Of a stretch of DNA of 33,265 nucleotides, positions 24,285-31,051 are shown one piece after another; position 1 is the stretch's first letter, and each line of letters opens with the position of its first letter. The notes under the pieces are model-generated. The model worked only from the letters and a program-made list of their open reading frames with translations. It was not told the origin of the DNA and made no database searches. The position numbers and the translations under genes were made by a program. This DNA is from a virus. Location: IMG/VR virus record IMGVR_UViG_3300046371_000071, positions 1 to 33,265 of that record; one strand, given 5' to 3'.

Positions 24285-24537
24285 TGTCTCTCCTTACTGC
24301 GTCTCTAGCCTTTTGAATAAGGGCACGCCCCGCTCCGAATACTTCTTCGGTACAGTCGGCAGGGTCATAACTGTTAAACAACTTAGCACCTGCGATCTCC
24401 TGCAACGCTTTCTCTAGCCGCTCATTGCGAGCAAGTTGAAAATCAATCAACCTGTAAAGCTCGGTTCTAATCTCAACATCTATCTCTTTGTATCGACGGA
24501 GTAGTTCCTCCATATCCGCATTCAGATCATCTGACAT
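24277..24537 (-). CDS. Unknown helical 86-aa protein, first gene after the early promoter
   Basis: CAGGAGACAGCA precedes the ATG. Residues ~5-50 are a charged amphipathic coiled coil (MEELLRRYKEIDVEIRTEL..., ARNERLEKALQEI), then FNSYDPADCTEEVFGAGRAL and a basic end. It is the first gene of the long leftward block, about 115 bases after the predicted transcription start, with palindrome copy C in its leader. No function assigned. Confidence 0.6.
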   Translation of the reverse strand: MSDDLNADMEELLRRYKEIDVEIRTELYRLIDFQLARNERLEKALQEIAGAKLFNSYDPADCTEEVFGAGRALIQKARDAVRRDNA

Positions 24538-24563
24538 TGCTGTCTCCTGTTTTGTTGATGTGA

Positions 24564-24585
24564 AAGTTATAGGCTCCTATAACTT
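24564..24585. promoter_or_regulatory. Repeated palindrome, copy C (core GTTATAGGCTCCTATAAC)
   Basis: Inverted repeat of 10+2+10 (AA and TT added to the 18-bp core at 24566-24583). In the transcribed leader between the strong promoter and the first gene, 26 bases before its start codon. Confidence 0.75.
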
Positions 24586-24614
24586 ATGTGTCCGGTGGTT
24601 CGGAGCCGTGTAGA

Positions 24615-24628
24615 TAGTTCTGTGTAAC
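24615..24628. repeat. 14-bp direct repeat TAGTTCTGTGTAAC, copy 1
   Basis: Identical to 24846-24859; similarity continues with mismatches for about 12 more bases (CAAAATTCTCC against AGATTTTCTGC). This copy falls just inside the predicted early transcript; the other lies in the GTAACATT cluster. Confidence 0.6.
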
Positions 24629-24659
24629 ACAAAATTCTCCTTCCCGACCGACAGGACAT

Positions 24660-24688
24660 ATTATCGCTCATATAACGTGTTATGTCAA
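24660..24688 (-). promoter_or_regulatory. Strong leftward sigma70-type promoter with operator-like palindrome
   Basis: Read leftward: -35 TTGACA (24688-24683), 17-base spacer, -10 GATAAT (24665-24660). The palindrome ATAAC-GT-GTTAT (24672-24683) fills the spacer, so a bound dimer would block polymerase. A related palindrome sits in the spacer of the 25.8-kb promoter. It would start the main leftward transcript near 24652. Confidence 0.75.
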
Positions 24689-24692
24689 GTAA

Positions 24693-24708
24693 TGGCGTTT
24701 GGTGGTAG
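24693..24708. repeat. TGGTNTTTGGTG-type box, copy 2
   Basis: TGGCGTTTGGTGGTAG, immediately upstream of the -35 of the strong leftward promoter. Related boxes are at 22324-22339, 25832-25847 and 26067-26082. Position suits an activator site or UP-like element. Confidence 0.5.
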
Positions 24709-24725
24709 AACGTGGTTTGTACGGT

Positions 24726-25096
24726 AATGTTACACAATGTTACGTCGTATATACGCGCAAGTGCTTGATTATAAAGCAATGTTGCATTATTACGTTTTTA
24801 GGGGAATTGAATGGGTCAGCGTCCGAGACGGTGAAAAGGTAACATTAGTTCTGTGTAACGAGATTTTCTGCAAGTAGAGGGTCTTTTTTCTAGGCGGTAT
24901 ATATATTTTTCTAAAAACGTAACATTATAAAAAAATACATAAAAATAGTCTTTTTTCTATAGTGCAGTAATTTTACTTACTCTCAAATACCATTAGATAC
25001 AACTAGGATAATGTTACATTTTGCCTTAAAAAAACGTAACATTAGCGGAACATTGCGTAACAAACGTAACATTAGGTCTGCTGGAAACGTAACAAT
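24726..25096. other. Candidate replication origin: GTAACATT iteron cluster with AT-rich DNA
   Basis: Seven exact copies of GTAACATT or its complement AATGTTAC: 24726, 24736, 24839, 24919, 25010, 25036 and 25066; near copies at 24778, 25057 and 25089. Several extend to ACGTAACATTA with a run of A's before it. A strongly AT-rich stretch with poly-A and poly-T runs lies at about 24893-24975, inside the cluster. No gene is convincing here. Mixed orientation, irregular spacing and an AT-rich segment are the pattern of iteron origins, where an initiator binds and DNA melts; a regulator array is the alternative. Confidence 0.55.
24846..24859. repeat. 14-bp direct repeat TAGTTCTGTGTAAC, copy 2
   Basis: Identical to 24615-24628, fused to the GTAACATT copy at 24839. 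Its GTGTAAC end resembles the iteron core, so it may be a variant binding site. Confidence 0.6.
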
Positions 25097-25108
25097 ACAA
25101 AATGGGGA

Positions 25109-25130
25109 AAGTTATAGGCTCCTATAACTT
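25109..25130. promoter_or_regulatory. Repeated palindrome, copy D (core GTTATAGGCTCCTATAAC)
   Basis: 10+2+10 inverted repeat around the 18-bp core at 25111-25128, at the right edge of the GTAACATT cluster and about 410 bases from the nearest leftward promoter. Unlike copies A-C it is not next to a start codon, so the site may serve something other than translation starts. Confidence 0.7.
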
Positions 25131-25137
25131 CTTAACT

Positions 25138-25219
25138 GCAACGCGCAACGCTACGTCTGGAACTGGTTTCGAGGGCGTAACGCGACAGGCGCAACGCAAC
25201 GGCAGGAACTGGCTTCAAA
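25138..25219. repeat. GCAACGC-rich repeats and a duplicated GGAACTGG segment
   Basis: GCAACGC at 25138 and 25145 and variants near 25176-25200 alternate with a repeated GGAACTGGYTTCRARGG segment (about 25159 and 25205). The stretch is GC-rich, in contrast to the AT-rich DNA just left of it, and lies between the origin-like cluster and the terminator. Confidence 0.45.
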
Positions 25220-25235
25220 GGGAGCCGAAGCTCCC
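25220..25235 (-). terminator. Terminator hairpin of the lone leftward gene
   Basis: Read leftward: GGGAGC-TTCG-GCTCCC, a perfect 6-bp stem with the very stable TTCG loop, followed by only three T's. It lies 15 bases past the stop of the 25250-25744 gene and would insulate the origin-like region from its transcript. Confidence 0.6.
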
Positions 25236-25249
25236 AATGAAGTGGTTGG

Positions 25250-25744
25250 TTAGGACAGGCTGGCTCTGAATGCCGCCAGAAGATCCATCGACACCTTGAC
25301 CGATTTGATGTCGGGCTGGTCAGCGGCGACGATTTGCTTTTCCATCGTCTCGCACATTGGGATCAGTTTTTGGCTAAGGGTCTTAGCTTTGCGCTCGGTA
25401 TCGCGTGGCTCGGCTTGCCGCTTTTTCAGTGCCTTGTATAGATCGCCGCATCGCGCACCGATTTTCTGCTTCGCCGTTTTCCTATCCGCCTTTTGCAGTT
25501 CATTCAGTGACTTAGCCTCGGCGGGAGTGTAGGCCAGCAGTGTGCGCTCGCGTTTGGTGAATGTTGCGCCCACTGCCTGCTTTACTTCCTCGAACAGCTC
25601 TGGCGACTCGCACTCGGACGCCTTGAACGCCGTGTAGGGCATGATTTTCGACAACTTGTCAGTCAGTGCCTCTTTCTTGTCGTCGGTTTTGCCGCGTGCC
25701 TTAATCAGTTCAGCCGCTTCGTTGCTTAGATGTAGATATGACAT
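25250..25744 (-). CDS. Lone basic, helical protein beside the origin-like region
   Basis: 164 residues from ATG 25744, with AAAAAGGA 8 bases upstream. An in-frame ATG at 25807 lies in the promoter spacer and is rejected. Lys/Arg/Glu-rich and helical: YLHLSNEAAELIKARGKTDD, RERTLLAYTPAEAKSLNEL, KKRQAEPRDTERKAKTLSQK. No recognised motif. It has its own promoter and operator-like palindrome (25796-25823) and a terminator, and separates the origin-like cluster from the packaging genes. Such a position is typical of an early regulator or a replication initiator; that is inference. Confidence 0.65.
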   Translation of the reverse strand: MSYLHLSNEAAELIKARGKTDDKKEALTDKLSKIMPYTAFKASECESPELFEEVKQAVGATFTKRERTLLAYTPAEAKSLNELQKADRKTAKQKIGARCGDLYKALKKRQAEPRDTERKAKTLSQKLIPMCETMEKQIVAADQPDIKSVKVSMDLLAAFRASLS

Positions 25745-25795
25745 AACGTCGTTCCTTTTTGTTTTGTTGAATCGGTATTGACTCAACTGGTACCC

Positions 25796-25823
25796 AGTGT
25801 ACACCATAACGTGTTATGCGCAA
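25796..25823 (-). promoter_or_regulatory. Leftward promoter with operator-like palindrome
   Basis: Read leftward: -35 TTGCGC (25823-25818), 16-base spacer, -10 TACACT (25801-25796). The palindrome CATAAC-GT-GTTATG (25805-25818) fills the spacer as at the 24.67-kb promoter, and the shared sequence runs on upstream (CAAGTA, then the TGGT box). Weaker boxes than the 24.67-kb promoter. It would drive the 25250-25744 gene. Confidence 0.55.
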
Positions 25824-25831
25824 GTATTTCG

Positions 25832-25847
25832 TGGTTTTTGGTGGTAA
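25832..25847. repeat. TGGTNTTTGGTG-type box, copy 3
   Basis: TGGTTTTTGGTGGTAA, upstream of the -35 of the 25.8-kb promoter and overlapping by two bases the palindrome copy E. Confidence 0.5.
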
Positions 25848-25867
25848 GTTATAGGATCCTATAACTT
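25846..25867. promoter_or_regulatory. Repeated palindrome, copy E (core GTTATAGGATCCTATAAC)
   Basis: Fully symmetrical 22-bp palindrome, core 25848-25865, 22 bases upstream of the -35 of the leftward promoter and on the packaging-gene side. It may act on the leftward promoter, on a rightward one, or both. Confidence 0.7.
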
Positions 25868-26167
25868 TCTAACACCACCCTACCCCCACCCCCCGCTTGA
25901 CACAACGGGACTCCTCACGTCCTATGTATTACTAATCTACTCAAACAATCTGTATCCCCAGCAATTTGCCCCCTTTTCTTGAGGCCGTTCCCTACTAATC
26001 TCCACACAGGAAACCCCCCACCCCAAAAATAAAAGTCCCCCCGAAAAAAATTTTTGTTATATATGGTGGTTTTTGGTGTATATTCGCGCCAACGACTTAG
26101 TGCAGAAGATAAGTTATATCCGTTGTAACGAATCAAAACCTAAACCCACATAGTCTGCGTACAATCT
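25868..26167. other. Divergent intergenic region with C-rich tracts and weak rightward promoter candidates
   Basis: No gene is convincing here; a 73-codon leftward frame lacks a ribosome site. C-rich tracts lie at about 25875-25896 and 26010-26043, making the other strand G-rich, and an A7T5 run at 26044-26055. Rightward promoter candidates: TTGACA (25897-25902) with a poor -10 TCCTAT 17 bases on; and a TATATT -10 (26079-26084) with TTGTTA 19 bases upstream. A fourth TGGT box is at 26067-26082. The packaging genes start at 26168. Confidence 0.4.
26067..26082. repeat. TGGTNTTTGGTG-type box, copy 4
   Basis: TGGTTTTTGGTGTATA, preceded by GGTGG, just before the start of the rightward packaging genes and overlapping the possible -10 TATATT. 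Related to boxes 1-3. Confidence 0.5.
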
Positions 26168-26839
26168 ATGACCCTATTTATAGAACCTGAAATCGGTGTG
26201 CCTCTTGCGGACGACGTGCCTAACGTCGATCTGAAGGAACGTGCGGAAGCGGCGTGCAATACGGCGCTGAAACTATCCGAACACGGTTTAGACTTGGAAC
26301 CCACTGGAGAAGATGAAGACACTGCTGCGAGGTTGGCTTTGGCGTACGCTGATGATCCTGAAAAAACTTCTAAAAAGGTTACTACGAAGAAGGCGGCGAA
26401 ACTTACGCCTGCATCTATTGTACTTACGAACAATATCCTCCAAGAGTTCGGACACTCTGTTGCAGAAAGCGCAACCCAGATCCGATACCTAGTCACTAAC
26501 AAGCTGCTGCTGGAGTCGGAGAACGACGATCCACGTATACGGATTCGAGCTTTGGAACTTCTGGGTAAGATATCAGACGTAGGACTCTTCGCGGAGAAGA
26601 CAGAAGTCACTGTCACGCATCAGTCTACGGATGATCTACGTAACAAGTTACGTGGTAAGTTAGAGAAGCTGGTTGAGCCGGTAGTGTCAGCAGACATAGA
26701 GGACGCCGACTACGAAGACATCGTGCTGAATGGTGAGGTGCTGAATCTGGATGAAGAGCTTGGCCTAGCGGTAGATGAGGTGGCTGAAGACGAGGGCGAA
26801 GCGGGCGAAGAGAGGAGCGAAGAAACCTACGATGATTGA
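26168..26839 (+). CDS. Terminase small subunit-like protein
   Basis: 223 residues, directly before and overlapping the large terminase gene by 8 bases. The N-terminal half includes KKAAKLTPASIVLTNNILQE and a helical middle; then IRIRALELLGKISDVGLFAE and a long acidic C terminus. The helical core and the 'ALELLGK..glF.e' pattern are typical of small terminases, which recognise viral DNA and regulate the motor. The tail (GEAGEERSEETYDD) is unusually acidic. Only a weak ribosome site is visible. The assignment relies on position plus the pattern. Confidence 0.75.
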   Translation: MTLFIEPEIGVPLADDVPNVDLKERAEAACNTALKLSEHGLDLEPTGEDEDTAARLALAYADDPEKTSKKVTTKKAAKLTPASIVLTNNILQEFGHSVAESATQIRYLVTNKLLLESENDDPRIRIRALELLGKISDVGLFAEKTEVTVTHQSTDDLRNKLRGKLEKLVEPVVSADIEDADYEDIVLNGEVLNLDEELGLAVDEVAEDEGEAGEERSEETYDD

Positions 26840-28385
26840 GGCCGTTCCCGATTTTACCGAGGAAGAAGTCCAGAACATGCTGGACAACCTTGATGCGTTC
26901 TCTGACGAGGAGGTCATTGAGATCAATCGCATCGTGGACGAGCTTGCAGCGCGTAAAGTAAACGAAGCAGCTTACGACGACCTCATAGAATTCTGTAAAA
27001 GGATGCAGCCCGACTATATTGTAGGCAAGCACCACCGCATTCTGGCGGATATGCTGATGGCTATTGAGGCGGGTGACAAAGACCGTATCTGCGTCAACAT
27101 CCCACCCCGTCACGGCAAGTCCCAACTTGTCTCTATTTTCTTTCCGGCATGGTTTTTAGGGCGAAATCCCGGCAAAAAAGTGATGATGGTGTCGCATACC
27201 ACTGATTTGGCAGTAGATTTTGGTCGAAAAGTGCGAAATCTCATCTCTACAGAGGCATATCAGGCCATTTTTCCCACCGTTCAGCTTGCGAGCGACTCAA
27301 AATCAGCCGGTAGATGGAACACAAACGTCGGCGGCGAGTACTATGCGTGCGGTATTGGCTCTGCACTGGCTGGTCGTGGTGCTGATTTGCTGTTGGTGGA
27401 CGACCCACACTCGGAACAAGACGTAATCAACGGCAATTTTGCTGTTTTTGAGAAGGCATACGAGTGGTTTACGTTCGGTGCGCGTACTCGTCTGATGCCG
27501 GGAGGGCGTGTTGCTATAATCCAGACCCGTTGGCATATGGATGATTTAACGGGGCGCGTTACACGCGACATGACACAGAATGACAGGGCGGATGAGTACG
27601 AGGTCGTCGAATTCCCTGCCATACTGGAGATTGAGGACGAAGAGACGGAGGAGATTGTAGAAAAGCCGCTGTGGCCTGAGTTCTTTGACCTAGAGGCACT
27701 GCTGCGAACTAAGGCGTCCATGCCGACATTCCAGTGGAATGCTCAGTATCAGCAAACACCCACGGCGGAAGAGGCTGCGCTGGTCAAGCGGGAGTGGTGG
27801 CAGATATGGGAGCAGGAACGGCCTCCGAGTTGTGAGTACATTATTATGTCGTTGGACGCGGCAGCAGAGAAACACAACCGTGCGGACTTTACGGCGTTGA
27901 CTACGTGGGGTGTATTCCTGTACGAAGAGACTAACAACTACAATATCATCCTGCTGAACAGTATAAAGAAGCGCATGGAGTTCCCAGAGCTGAAAGACAT
28001 GGCGCTGGAAGAGTATAATGAGTGGGAGCCTGATGCGTTCATCGTAGAGAAGAAATCATCGGGTACGGCGCTGTATCAAGAGATGAGGCGTATGGGACTG
28101 CCAGTTTCGGAGTACACACCCCACAGAGGGTCAGGCGATAAACTTGCACGCCTAAACTCAGTATCTGATATTATCGCGTCTGGTTTGGTGTGGGTTCCTC
28201 CTACGCGATGGGCAGAAGAGGTAGTTGAGGAGATTGCCGGGTTTCCGTTTATGAGCAATGATGACTTGGTTGACTCGACGGTTATGGCACTCATGCGCTT
28301 CAGGCAGGGTGGGTTTATACGACTGCCGACAGATGAGCCGGAAGAACAAAGATACTTCAAACGACGTGGAAGCGGGTTCTACTAG
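26832..28385 (+). CDS. Terminase large subunit
   Basis: 517 residues from ATG 26832, overlapping the small subunit stop. ATPase: Walker A PPRHGKSQL (K96), Walker B LLLVDDPHSEQD, coupling-like IIQTRWHMDDLTGR. Nuclease domain: LDAAAEKHNRADFTAL with the first acidic residue, AFIVEKKSSGTALYQEM, and DLVDSTVMALMRF. This is the motor that cuts and pumps genome DNA into the prohead. A long upstream extension in the same frame (from 26775) would lie inside the small subunit gene and is not used. Confidence 0.92.
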   Translation: MIEAVPDFTEEEVQNMLDNLDAFSDEEVIEINRIVDELAARKVNEAAYDDLIEFCKRMQPDYIVGKHHRILADMLMAIEAGDKDRICVNIPPRHGKSQLVSIFFPAWFLGRNPGKKVMMVSHTTDLAVDFGRKVRNLISTEAYQAIFPTVQLASDSKSAGRWNTNVGGEYYACGIGSALAGRGADLLLVDDPHSEQDVINGNFAVFEKAYEWFTFGARTRLMPGGRVAIIQTRWHMDDLTGRVTRDMTQNDRADEYEVVEFPAILEIEDEETEEIVEKPLWPEFFDLEALLRTKASMPTFQWNAQYQQTPTAEEAALVKREWWQIWEQERPPSCEYIIMSLDAAAEKHNRADFTALTTWGVFLYEETNNYNIILLNSIKKRMEFPELKDMALEEYNEWEPDAFIVEKKSSGTALYQEMRRMGLPVSEYTPHRGSGDKLARLNSVSDIIASGLVWVPPTRWAEEVVEEIAGFPFMSNDDLVDSTVMALMRFRQGGFIRLPTDEPEEQRYFKRRGSGFY

Positions 28386-28394
28386 AGATAGATT

Positions 28395-30857
28395 ATGGCT
28401 ATAGAAAAAAGTTTGTACGCAGCGCCTGAAGGTATTGACGCAGCCACAGAAGACGACGACTCCACTCTGGAGATTGAGATTGTCGATCCTGAGATGGTTG
28501 TGTTGGATGACGGTAGTGTAGAAATCACTATCATCCCTGACGCAGAACCCACAGACATGCTCCCCTTCGATGCTAACTTGGCGGAAGTGTTGGATGACAG
28601 CGTGCTGGCTGAACTTGCTGACGAGTTAGTAGGGCTTGTATCCGCCGACTATGATAGCCGTAAAGATTGGGCCGATAGTTTTGTTAAAGGCTTGGATGTA
28701 TTGGGCTTCAAGTACGAGGAGCGTACAGAGCCGTGGGATGGTGCGTGTGGTGTGTACTCTACAGTGCTCGCTGAAGCAGCCATACGCTTCCAAGCAGAGA
28801 CCATGTCCGAGACGTTCCCTGCCGCTGGGCCTGTGAAAGTCAAAATTCTTGGGGAAGAAAATAAGGATAAGGAAGAAGCCGCAGACCGCGTAAAAGCGGA
28901 TATGAACTACGAACTCACTGAGCGCATGGTGGAGTACAGGTCAGAGCACGAACGCCTGTTATACAGCCTTGGCTTGGCTGGTAGTGCGTTCAAGAAGGTA
29001 TATTTTGACCCGAATATAGGCCGACAGGTCGCCATGTACATACCTGCGGAAGATGTCGTCGTGCCGTATGGCGCGTCTCATATAGAAACCGCAGAACGTG
29101 TTACGCACATCATGCGTAAGACTAAGAATGAGTTGAAGAAGCTACAGGCTGTTGGGTTCTATAAAGAAGTAGAATTGGGCGAACCGCAGCCGTACCACAC
29201 AGATATTGAAGAGCGTAAGGCCGAAGAAGGTGGCTACTCGCTGACAGACGATGATCGCTATTCGCTATACGAGGTACATGCCGATTTAGTTATTGATGAT
29301 GTTGACGAAGACGATGACGAGATAGCCAAGCCATACGTGGTGACGCTAGAACGCGGCACAAATCAGATTCTCTCTATACGCCGAAACTGGAACCCCGATG
29401 ACCCGCTAATGTTGAAGCGGCAACACTTCGTACACTATGTGTATGTGCCCGGATTTGGGTTCTATGGGTTGGGTCTGATACATATAATAGGGGGGTACGC
29501 TAAGGCGGGTACGTCTATTATACGGCAACTGGTGGACGCTGGTACATTGGCAAACCTGCCGGGGGGTCTGAAGTCTCGTGGGTTGCGTATCAAAGGTGAC
29601 GACACGCCGATTGAACCCGGAGAGTTTAAGGACGTTGATGTACCGTCTGGCAGCATACGCGACAACATTCTGCCGCTTCCTTATAAAGAACCAAGCCAAA
29701 CGCTACTTGCGCTACTAGAACGAATTACAAATGAAGGTCGTAGGTTAGGCGCTATCAGCGATATGAACATCTCTGATATGTCGGCAAATGCTCCTGTAGG
29801 CACTACACTTGCTTTGTTAGAACGTACGCTTAAACCTATGGCTGCGGTACAGGCCCGTGTCCACTATGCCATGAAGCAGGAGTTCAAACTGCTCAAGGCC
29901 ATCATGGCGGAACATGCGCCGGAAGAGTATGCGTACGAGCCGGTACGTGGTGAGGTAAGTGCTCGTGTTGCAGACTATATGTCGGTCGATGTCATACCCG
30001 TCAGTGACCCGAACAGCTCTACGATGGCGCAGCGTGTTGTGCAGTACCAAGCGGTATTGCAGATGTCGCAGTCTGCGCCACAGATATATAATTTGCCCCA
30101 ACTACACAGGCAGATGATCGAAGTGTTGGGGGTTAAGAACGCAGACAAACTTGTTCCGACAACCGATGATGCCAAACCTACAGATCCAGTAAGTGAAAAT
30201 ATGGATGCGTTGGTTGGTAAGCCCATGAAAGCGTTTATTTATCAAGATCACGAGGCGCATATCGCAACGCACCAAGCGTTTATGCAAGACCCACAGATCA
30301 TGCAGATGATCGGGCAAAACCCCCAAGCGAAGCCAATTATGGCTGCGTTACAGGCGCATATTGCAGAACACCTTGGCTTCAACTACCGCAAGCAGATGGA
30401 AGAGAAGCTGGGCGCGCCGTTGCCCCCACCGAACGAAGAGTTGCCTGAGCAAGTTGAGGTTAATCTTGCTAAGTTGGTCGCTGATGCAGGTAAACAACTT
30501 ACACAGCAGCACCAGCAGCAAGCAGCGCAACAGCAAGCGCAGCAGAAGGCTCAAGACCCTGTTGTACAAATGCAACAGGCCGAACTACAGATCAAGCAGC
30601 AAGAAGTGCAGCGTAAAGCGGCTAAAGACCAACTAGACGCTCAGATGAAGCAGGCTGAACTGGAGTTGAAGGCCAGAGATCAGATGCAAGACGCTCAGAT
30701 AGATCAGGCTGAACTGGCCTTGAAACAGCAAGAACTGCAAATTGACGCACAGAAAGTAGGCGCTAAACTTGCCGCAGATAGAAGGAAGGACAACACAAAA
30801 CTAGATCTTGATTTACTCAAGACAATGAAGGACTCCAACAACAATAGAGGCCAATAA
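28395..30857 (+). CDS. Portal protein with long Gln-rich coiled-coil C terminus
   Basis: 820 residues, 9 bases after the terminase stop. Typical portal features: acidic N terminus, EPWDGACGVYSTVLAEAA, FQAETMSETFPAAGPVKVKI, YSLGLAGSAFKKVYFDP, YIPAEDVVVPYGA and LVDAGTLANLPGG. Residues ~690-800 are a Gln/Ala/Lys/Glu-rich helix with repeats (AELQIKQQEVQRK, AELELKARDQMQ, AELALKQQELQID), longer than in most portals. The portal is the 12-fold ring for DNA entry; the tail may form a barrel inside the head. Confidence 0.85.
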   Translation: MAIEKSLYAAPEGIDAATEDDDSTLEIEIVDPEMVVLDDGSVEITIIPDAEPTDMLPFDANLAEVLDDSVLAELADELVGLVSADYDSRKDWADSFVKGLDVLGFKYEERTEPWDGACGVYSTVLAEAAIRFQAETMSETFPAAGPVKVKILGEENKDKEEAADRVKADMNYELTERMVEYRSEHERLLYSLGLAGSAFKKVYFDPNIGRQVAMYIPAEDVVVPYGASHIETAERVTHIMRKTKNELKKLQAVGFYKEVELGEPQPYHTDIEERKAEEGGYSLTDDDRYSLYEVHADLVIDDVDEDDDEIAKPYVVTLERGTNQILSIRRNWNPDDPLMLKRQHFVHYVYVPGFGFYGLGLIHIIGGYAKAGTSIIRQLVDAGTLANLPGGLKSRGLRIKGDDTPIEPGEFKDVDVPSGSIRDNILPLPYKEPSQTLLALLERITNEGRRLGAISDMNISDMSANAPVGTTLALLERTLKPMAAVQARVHYAMKQEFKLLKAIMAEHAPEEYAYEPVRGEVSARVADYMSVDVIPVSDPNSSTMAQRVVQYQAVLQMSQSAPQIYNLPQLHRQMIEVLGVKNADKLVPTTDDAKPTDPVSENMDALVGKPMKAFIYQDHEAHIATHQAFMQDPQIMQMIGQNPQAKPIMAALQAHIAEHLGFNYRKQMEEKLGAPLPPPNEELPEQVEVNLAKLVADAGKQLTQQHQQQAAQQQAQQKAQDPVVQMQQAELQIKQQEVQRKAAKDQLDAQMKQAELELKARDQMQDAQIDQAELALKQQELQIDAQKVGAKLAADRRKDNTKLDLDLLKTMKDSNNNRGQ

Positions 30858-31051
30858 TGGCTGTAACCGTCTTAGACGTGCTGAAAGAACGAATCGAGTC
30901 CGATAAGGACTCCGCACTACAATTTCTCAGTAGTGGGGGAGCTAAAGACTTCTCCATGTACAAAGAAACCACAGGTTTGATTCGAGGTCTCGAAACCTGT
31001 CTGGGCTATGTAGATGACCTCTCGCGCAAAATGGAGTACGACGATGAGTGA
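30857..31051 (+). CDS. Small protein between portal and GroES-like gene
   Basis: 64 residues; its ATG touches the portal stop. MAVTVLDVLKERIESDKDSA followed by FLSSGGAKDFSMYKETTGLI and an acidic end; wholly helical. Similar small acidic helical proteins often follow portal genes in phages; function unknown. It overlaps the next gene by 8 bases. Confidence 0.65.
   Translation: MAVTVLDVLKERIESDKDSALQFLSSGGAKDFSMYKETTGLIRGLETCLGYVDDLSRKMEYDDE

Noticed and set aside
24567-24779. 70-codon leftward frame in the control region
   Set aside because: It covers the strong promoter, a palindrome and two iterons, has no ribosome site and an implausible composition.
24726-25096. GTAACATT cluster as a CRISPR array
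   Set aside because: Repeats are 8-11 bases, in both orientations and irregularly spaced; no cas genes apart from a stand-alone RecB/Cas4-like nuclease.
25745-25807. Earlier ATG for the 164-aa gene
   Set aside because: The ATG lies in the promoter spacer and operator-like palindrome; the ATG at 25744 has its own ribosome site.
22261-25867. Palindromes as terminators, RNA hairpins or T7-like promoters
   Set aside because: The centre is two bases, no T-run follows, and full symmetry is not a feature of single-subunit polymerase promoters; no such polymerase gene is in the window.
25915-26136. 73-codon leftward frame in the divergent intergenic region
   Set aside because: No ribosome binding site, composition set by C-rich and A/T runs, and it would run across the likely rightward promoter region.
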